NCBI RefSeq assembly: GCF_012927745.1
Contig: NZ_JABBKX010000006.1
Span: forward strand, 186,001-250,000
Source: Neoroseomonas marina
GTDB taxonomy: Bacteria; Pseudomonadota; Alphaproteobacteria; Acetobacterales; Acetobacteraceae
Reading direction: 5' to 3'
Length of the DNA: 64,000 bases
A program made the translations under genes and the position numbers. The notes under the pieces are model-generated. The model made no database searches, had not been told where the DNA came from, and saw only the letters and a program-made list of their open reading frames with translations. Positions 60,669 to 64,000 of this stretch are shown piece after piece (positions within the stretch are counted from its first letter, which is position 1; every line of letters starts with the position of its first letter).

Positions 60669-61919
60669 ATGGCGCAGCTCAGCGACGACTGCTTCGCCTT
60701 CGGTGGCGCGCTGATGTCGGTGGAGGAGGCGCAGGCCCTGATCGCCGAGCGCGTCCCGCCGGCCGTGGCCGCCGAGCAGGTGCCGCTCGCCGCCGCGCGC
60801 GGCCGCGTTCTCGCGTACGACCTGGTCGCCCCGATCCCATTGCCGCCCTTCTTCAATGCTGCGGTGGATGGCTGGGCCTTCCGCCATGACGACCTGGCCT
60901 ACGGCGCGGAGACGCGCCTCGACGAAGTGGGGCGCGTCGCCGCCGGCCATGTGCCGGCGCGCCCGGTCGAGCAGGGCCAGGCCGTGCGGGTCTTCACCGG
61001 CGCACCCATGCCCTATGGGACCGACACCTGCGTCATGCAGGAGGATGTGCGCCACAGCGGCCGGTCGATCCTGGTGCCCGACGGCCTGAAGCGCGGCGCC
61101 AATGCCCGGCCCGCCGGCGAGGACGTCGCCCAGGGGGCCGTGGCGCTGACCGCCGGCCGCCTGCTCGGCCCGGCGGAGATCGGCCTCGCCGCAGCCCTCG
61201 GCCAGCGGACGCTCGCGGTCCGGCGGCGGCCGCGGATCGGCGTTTTTTCCACCGGGGACGAGCTCATGGAACCCGGTGCGCCGCTCGGCCCGGCGCGGAC
61301 CTATGACAGCAATCGCTTCACGCTTCTGGCGCTCCTCGGGGGCCTGCCCTGCGAGGCGGTGGACCTCGGCATCCTGCCGGACGACCGCGAACACACCGCC
61401 AAGGCGCTGGCCGCCGCCGCCGACCATCATGACCTCCTGTTGACGAGCGGAGGGGTCTCGACCGGCGAGGAGGACCATGTCCGCGCGGCGATCGAGACGC
61501 AGGGGCGGCTGGTGTTCTGGCGGCTCGCGGTGAAGCCGGGCCGGCCGGCGGCGATGGGCGTGGTGGCGGGCACGCCGGTGGTCGGGCTGCCGGGCAATCC
61601 GGTGGCGGCGGTGGTGTGCTTCCTGCACCTGGCGCGGCCCTTGTTGATGCGCCTCGCGGGCGCTGCCGACCGGCCGCTGCCGCGCGTCGGCGCCGTGGCG
61701 GATTTCGCCTATCGCAAGAAGGCCGGGCGCCGCGAATACGTGCGTGTCACCCTCGCAACGCAGGACGGGCAGACCATGGCGCGGAAATTCCCGCGCGAGG
61801 GGGCGGGGCTGCTGTCCTCCCTGACGGAGTCCGACGGCTTCGCCGAGTTGCCCGAGGCCGTGACGGCGGTCGCGCCGGGCGACCGCCTCACGGTGCTGCC
61901 CTTCGCCGGCATTCTCTGA
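60669..61919 (+). CDS. moeA: molybdopterin molybdenumtransferase MoeA
   Basis: A 416-residue enzyme that inserts molybdenum into adenylated molybdopterin. Domain signs are PPFFNAAVDGWAFRHDD in the N-terminal part, FTGAPMPYGTDTCVMQED, the MoCF domain motif FSTGDELMEPG, TSGGVSTGEEDHV, and GLPGNPVAAVV. These are all standard MoeA blocks. The ATG follows mobB directly, with its ribosome site in the mobB end (GGAGG). It is next to DUF3592. Confidence 0.94.
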   Translation: MAQLSDDCFAFGGALMSVEEAQALIAERVPPAVAAEQVPLAAARGRVLAYDLVAPIPLPPFFNAAVDGWAFRHDDLAYGAETRLDEVGRVAAGHVPARPVEQGQAVRVFTGAPMPYGTDTCVMQEDVRHSGRSILVPDGLKRGANARPAGEDVAQGAVALTAGRLLGPAEIGLAAALGQRTLAVRRRPRIGVFSTGDELMEPGAPLGPARTYDSNRFTLLALLGGLPCEAVDLGILPDDREHTAKALAAAADHHDLLLTSGGVSTGEEDHVRAAIETQGRLVFWRLAVKPGRPAAMGVVAGTPVVGLPGNPVAAVVCFLHLARPLLMRLAGAADRPLPRVGAVADFAYRKKAGRREYVRVTLATQDGQTMARKFPREGAGLLSSLTESDGFAELPEAVTAVAPGDRLTVLPFAGIL

Positions 61920-62279
61920 GTGCCGTCGACCACCTCGGGATTGCTGTTGTGCCTGTTGGGCCTGGTGCTGCTGCGACAGGACATCCGCAGCCTGTGGCGG
62001 CGGATGCGGTGGCGACGCGCACGAGCGACGGTGCTGTACCAGCCGACCTCCGCGGGGCCGGCCTGGCGGTTCGACTTCGTCCTGCCGGACGGCGCCCCGG
62101 TCAGCGTGCCGACGAACAGCCTGCGCGACGTGGCGCGGCGGGATGGGCCCGGGCCGGTGACGATCCTCTACGACCCGCGCGCGCCGTCACGGGACGTCGA
62201 GATCGTCGGCCGGCCGGGGCTCGGCGCGCTGGTCGGGCTGGGGCTCGTCGGTCTGGGGCTCGCGACCCTGGTCCGGTAG
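61920..62279 (+). CDS. DUF3592-like membrane protein
   Basis: A 119-residue protein with hydrophobic ends: one helix near residues 5-20 and a second at about 100-118. A short beta-rich middle includes RWRRARATVLYQPTS, VSVPTNSLRDVARRDG and VTILYDPRAP. This is the architecture of DUF3592. It starts with GTG in the base after the moeA stop. Function is unknown; its place in the Mo-cofactor operon may be incidental. It converges with the 41-residue gene, ending eight bases before that gene's stop. Confidence 0.7.
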   Translation: MPSTTSGLLLCLLGLVLLRQDIRSLWRRMRWRRARATVLYQPTSAGPAWRFDFVLPDGAPVSVPTNSLRDVARRDGPGPVTILYDPRAPSRDVEIVGRPGLGALVGLGLVGLGLATLVR

Positions 62280-62286
62280 GTGCGCG

Positions 62287-62412
62287 TCAGATGCGCGCGC
62301 CACCCGTGGTGAAGGCGACCTGCACCGTCTCCTGGACCTTGGTGTCCAGCACATAGGCCGCGCCGACGGCGATGACGACCGCGATGACGATGCCGGAAAT
62401 GATGGCCTTCAT
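62287..62412 (-). CDS. 41-residue single-helix membrane protein, unknown function
   Basis: A very short gene: MKAIISGIVIAVVIAVGAAY, then VLDTKVQETVQVAFTTGGARI, one membrane helix followed by a polar tail. A GAGGGAG ribosome site sits about nine bases before the ATG, which supports it being real. It lies downstream of mobA on the same strand with 31 bases between. No family is assigned. It could be a small partner of a membrane enzyme. Confidence 0.65.
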   Translation of the reverse strand: MKAIISGIVIAVVIAVGAAYVLDTKVQETVQVAFTTGGARI

Positions 62413-62443
62413 GACTGCGCTCCCTCAAGCGTTCAGACCTGTT

Positions 62444-63076
62444 CTATGGGGCGGCAGGGCCTGCTTGCAACAGCGGCAGCAGCGCCTCGGCGGCTGCGAG
62501 GTCCTCGGGCGCATTGGCGTTGAAGAAGGGATCGACGGGCCGGTCGGGCCAGTCGACGTGGGCGCAGCCGTGCCGCGCCGTCCAGCGGTCGATCTTGCGC
62601 TCGCCCCCGGTCAGCGCGGCGCGCAGGTCGGACCGCAGCGCGACGGGCCACAGGCCGACCGGTGGGTGCGTTTGGCCGCCCGACCGCGCGCAGGCCAGCG
62701 GCTGGCCGGTCTCGTCCCGCGCCGCATGAAGCCGGGCCACGAGATCCGCCGGGATGAAGGGGGAATCGCCGGGCACCGAGACGACCCAGGGCAGGTCAGG
62801 CCGGTGCTCCGCCGCCCAGTCGAGCGCGGCGAGGATGCCCGCCAGCGGACCGGGATGGTCCGGCAGCCCGTCCGGCACGACCGGCAGGCCGTAGCCTGCG
62901 AAGCGCGCCGGGTCGCCATTCGCGTTCACGATCACGCCCGCGACCTGCGGCGCGAGCCGGCCGAGCGCGTGGTCGAGCATCGGTTTCCCGCCGAGCACCC
63001 GCAGCGGCTTGTCGCCGCCGCCCATCCGTCGCGCCAGGCCGCCCGCGAGGATGACGCCGAGCGTGTCAGCCCTCAT
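62444..63076 (-). CDS. mobA: molybdenum cofactor guanylyltransferase MobA
   Basis: A 210-residue nucleotidyltransferase that attaches GMP to molybdopterin, giving the bis-MGD cofactor that FdhA needs. The N-terminal motif [17 protein letters not shown] (residues 9-25), [18 protein letters not shown] and [18 protein letters not shown] are diagnostic. The ATG at 63076 is chosen because the GTP-binding motif begins nine residues later; an upstream frame would add 21 residues overlapping fdhD. It overlaps the fdhD end by 11 nt. Confidence 0.94.
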   Translation of the reverse strand: MRADTLGVILAGGLARRMGGGDKPLRVLGGKPMLDHALGRLAPQVAGVIVNANGDPARFAGYGLPVVPDGLPDHPGPLAGILAALDWAAEHRPDLPWVVSVPGDSPFIPADLVARLHAARDETGQPLACARSGGQTHPPVGLWPVALRSDLRAALTGGERKIDRWTARHGCAHVDWPDRPVDPFFNANAPEDLAAAEALLPLLQAGPAAP

Positions 63077-63959
63077 CGCCGGCCGCCATCGCCTCGGCGC
63101 TGTTCTTGCGCCAGTGCTTGGCACTCTCCTCCTCGACATAGGAGAGGTCGGCGTCGAAGACGATGCGGTCCTGTCCGGCGAGCGCGACGAAGCGCTTGCC
63201 CTTGCAGCGGCCGATCAGGGTCAGCCCGGCTTCGCGTGCGAGGTCCACGCCCCAGGCGGTGAAGCCCGAGCGCGAGACCAGGATCGGGATGCCCATGCGC
63301 ACCGTCTTGATGACCATCTCCGAGGTGAGGCGGCCGGTGGTATAGAAGATCTTGTCCCCGCCGGTCTCGTCGTTGCGGAACATCCAGCCGGCGATCTTGT
63401 CCACCGCGTTGTGGCGGCCGACATCCTCCATGTAGACGACCGGCTGGTCCTGCCGGCACAGGGCGCAGCCATGGATCGCGCCGGCTTCCAGATACAAAGT
63501 CGGCAGCGTGTTGATCCGGTGCAGCAGGCGATAGAGCCACGACGTCCGCAGTTCCGCCTGCGGCAGTTGCACCTGCGCGAAGCCTTCCATCAGGTCGCCG
63601 AAGGCGGTGCCCTGGGCGCAGCCGGAGGTCAGCGTCTTCTTGCGCAGCTTCTGCTCGAAGTCGGTCCGCTCGGGCGTGCGCACCACCACGACGCCGAGGT
63701 CGTCGTCGTAGTCGACGCCCGTCACCACCGCATCGTGCCGCAGCATGCCCTGGTTGAGCAGGTAGCCGATGGCGAGGTCCTCGGGCCGGTCGAGGATCGT
63801 CATCATCGTCACGATCTCCTGCCCGTTCAGGTAGAGCGTGAGCGGACGTTCGACGGTGACGCTGGTCTCGACCGGCTTGCCGGCGTGGTCGATGCCGGTG
63901 ACGCGGCGCGTCAGGCGCGGGTCGGACGGGTCGGGCTGGACGCGCAGCAGGTCGGACAT
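63066..63959 (-). CDS. fdhD: formate dehydrogenase accessory sulfurtransferase FdhD
   Basis: A 297-residue protein that passes sulfur from IscS to the Mo/W-bis-MGD cofactor of FdhA. The N-terminal half has [17 protein letters not shown]. The loop with the sulfur-carrying Cys reads [12 protein letters not shown] (Cys114), with only one cysteine where the E. coli protein has CxxC. A second cysteine pair lies in [10 protein letters not shown] (about 164-172), followed by [13 protein letters not shown], a hallmark. It starts with ATG at 63959, leaving 41 bases to the window edge with no further feature, and leads the fdhD-mobA operon. Confidence 0.94.
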   Translation of the reverse strand: MSDLLRVQPDPSDPRLTRRVTGIDHAGKPVETSVTVERPLTLYLNGQEIVTMMTILDRPEDLAIGYLLNQGMLRHDAVVTGVDYDDDLGVVVVRTPERTDFEQKLRKKTLTSGCAQGTAFGDLMEGFAQVQLPQAELRTSWLYRLLHRINTLPTLYLEAGAIHGCALCRQDQPVVYMEDVGRHNAVDKIAGWMFRNDETGGDKIFYTTGRLTSEMVIKTVRMGIPILVSRSGFTAWGVDLAREAGLTLIGRCKGKRFVALAGQDRIVFDADLSYVEEESAKHWRKNSAEAMAAGDEG

Positions 63960-64000
63960 GCCCCGGAGATGGGCGGGAAACGGCCGCGACGCAAGCGAGC

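Overview
The window is a very GC-rich (about 70% by eye) bacterial chromosome segment from an alphaproteobacterium, most plausibly Acetobacteraceae (Roseomonas-like). This rests on gene content and composition only: a Bug-type tricarboxylate receptor, a BKACE enzyme, an XRE-MmyB regulator, a cytochrome bc1 operon, and a membrane formate dehydrogenase with the DUF3305/DUF3306/DUF6352/DUF6505 accessory set. I found no rRNA, tRNA, CRISPR array, intact insertion sequence or prophage. Genes are densely packed, with many ATGA/GTGA/TTGA/TGATG junctions. Nearly all very long opposite-strand frames are shadows of real genes.

Layout. 1-3.5 kb (minus strand): the front of a TPR/PgaA-like export protein running off the left edge, then an operon of ROK kinase, small membrane protein and dinB. 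3.5-5.5 kb: two decayed stretches, a gltS/TAXI chimera and an nSTAND-type NTPase remnant, flank a coupled tusA-deacetylase pair. 5.5-9.6 kb: a Bug receptor and the isoprenoid operon xseB-ispA-dxs. 9.6-16.4 kb: methyltransferase, tlyA, BKACE enzyme, an isolated fliI, GST, HMG-CoA lyase-type enzyme and a trypsin-like lipoprotein. 16.4-21.8 kb: racemase-family protein, a possible small RNA, SDR, XRE-MmyB regulator with a divergent membrane protein, a potassium channel coupled to a hydroxyacid dehydrogenase, and a DUF992 protein.

21.8-31.6 kb: three tandem hairpins, one a 35-bp perfect inverted repeat, then hydroxybutyryl-CoA dehydrogenase, etfA, etfB, a HIG1 protein, an MFS transporter, and a large MscS channel coupled to an MlrC-type peptidase. 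31.6-38.1 kb: a two-subunit Mo hydroxylase, hemF, and petABC with a clear terminator. 38.2-48.9 kb: CoA-transferase, RidA, DUF4169, dienelactone hydrolase, PfkB kinase, RluA synthase, LysR with an AhpD-like target, a PNPOx-like protein, DUF6111-cca, an ABC exporter and an unknown membrane protein.

49-64 kb is one functional island for periplasmic formate oxidation. A polyferredoxin diverges from a ligase-like gene and four conserved DUF genes. Then come a TorD chaperone, a small Tat protein, fdhABC, mobB, moeA, mobA and fdhD. Together these would make, mature and export a Mo/W-bis-MGD formate dehydrogenase feeding electrons to quinone and then plausibly to the bc1 complex encoded at 35.5-38.1 kb. 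Three copies of a G-run hairpin element (22.9, 40.9 and 44.8 kb) lie at gene ends; one forms the C-terminus of a protein.
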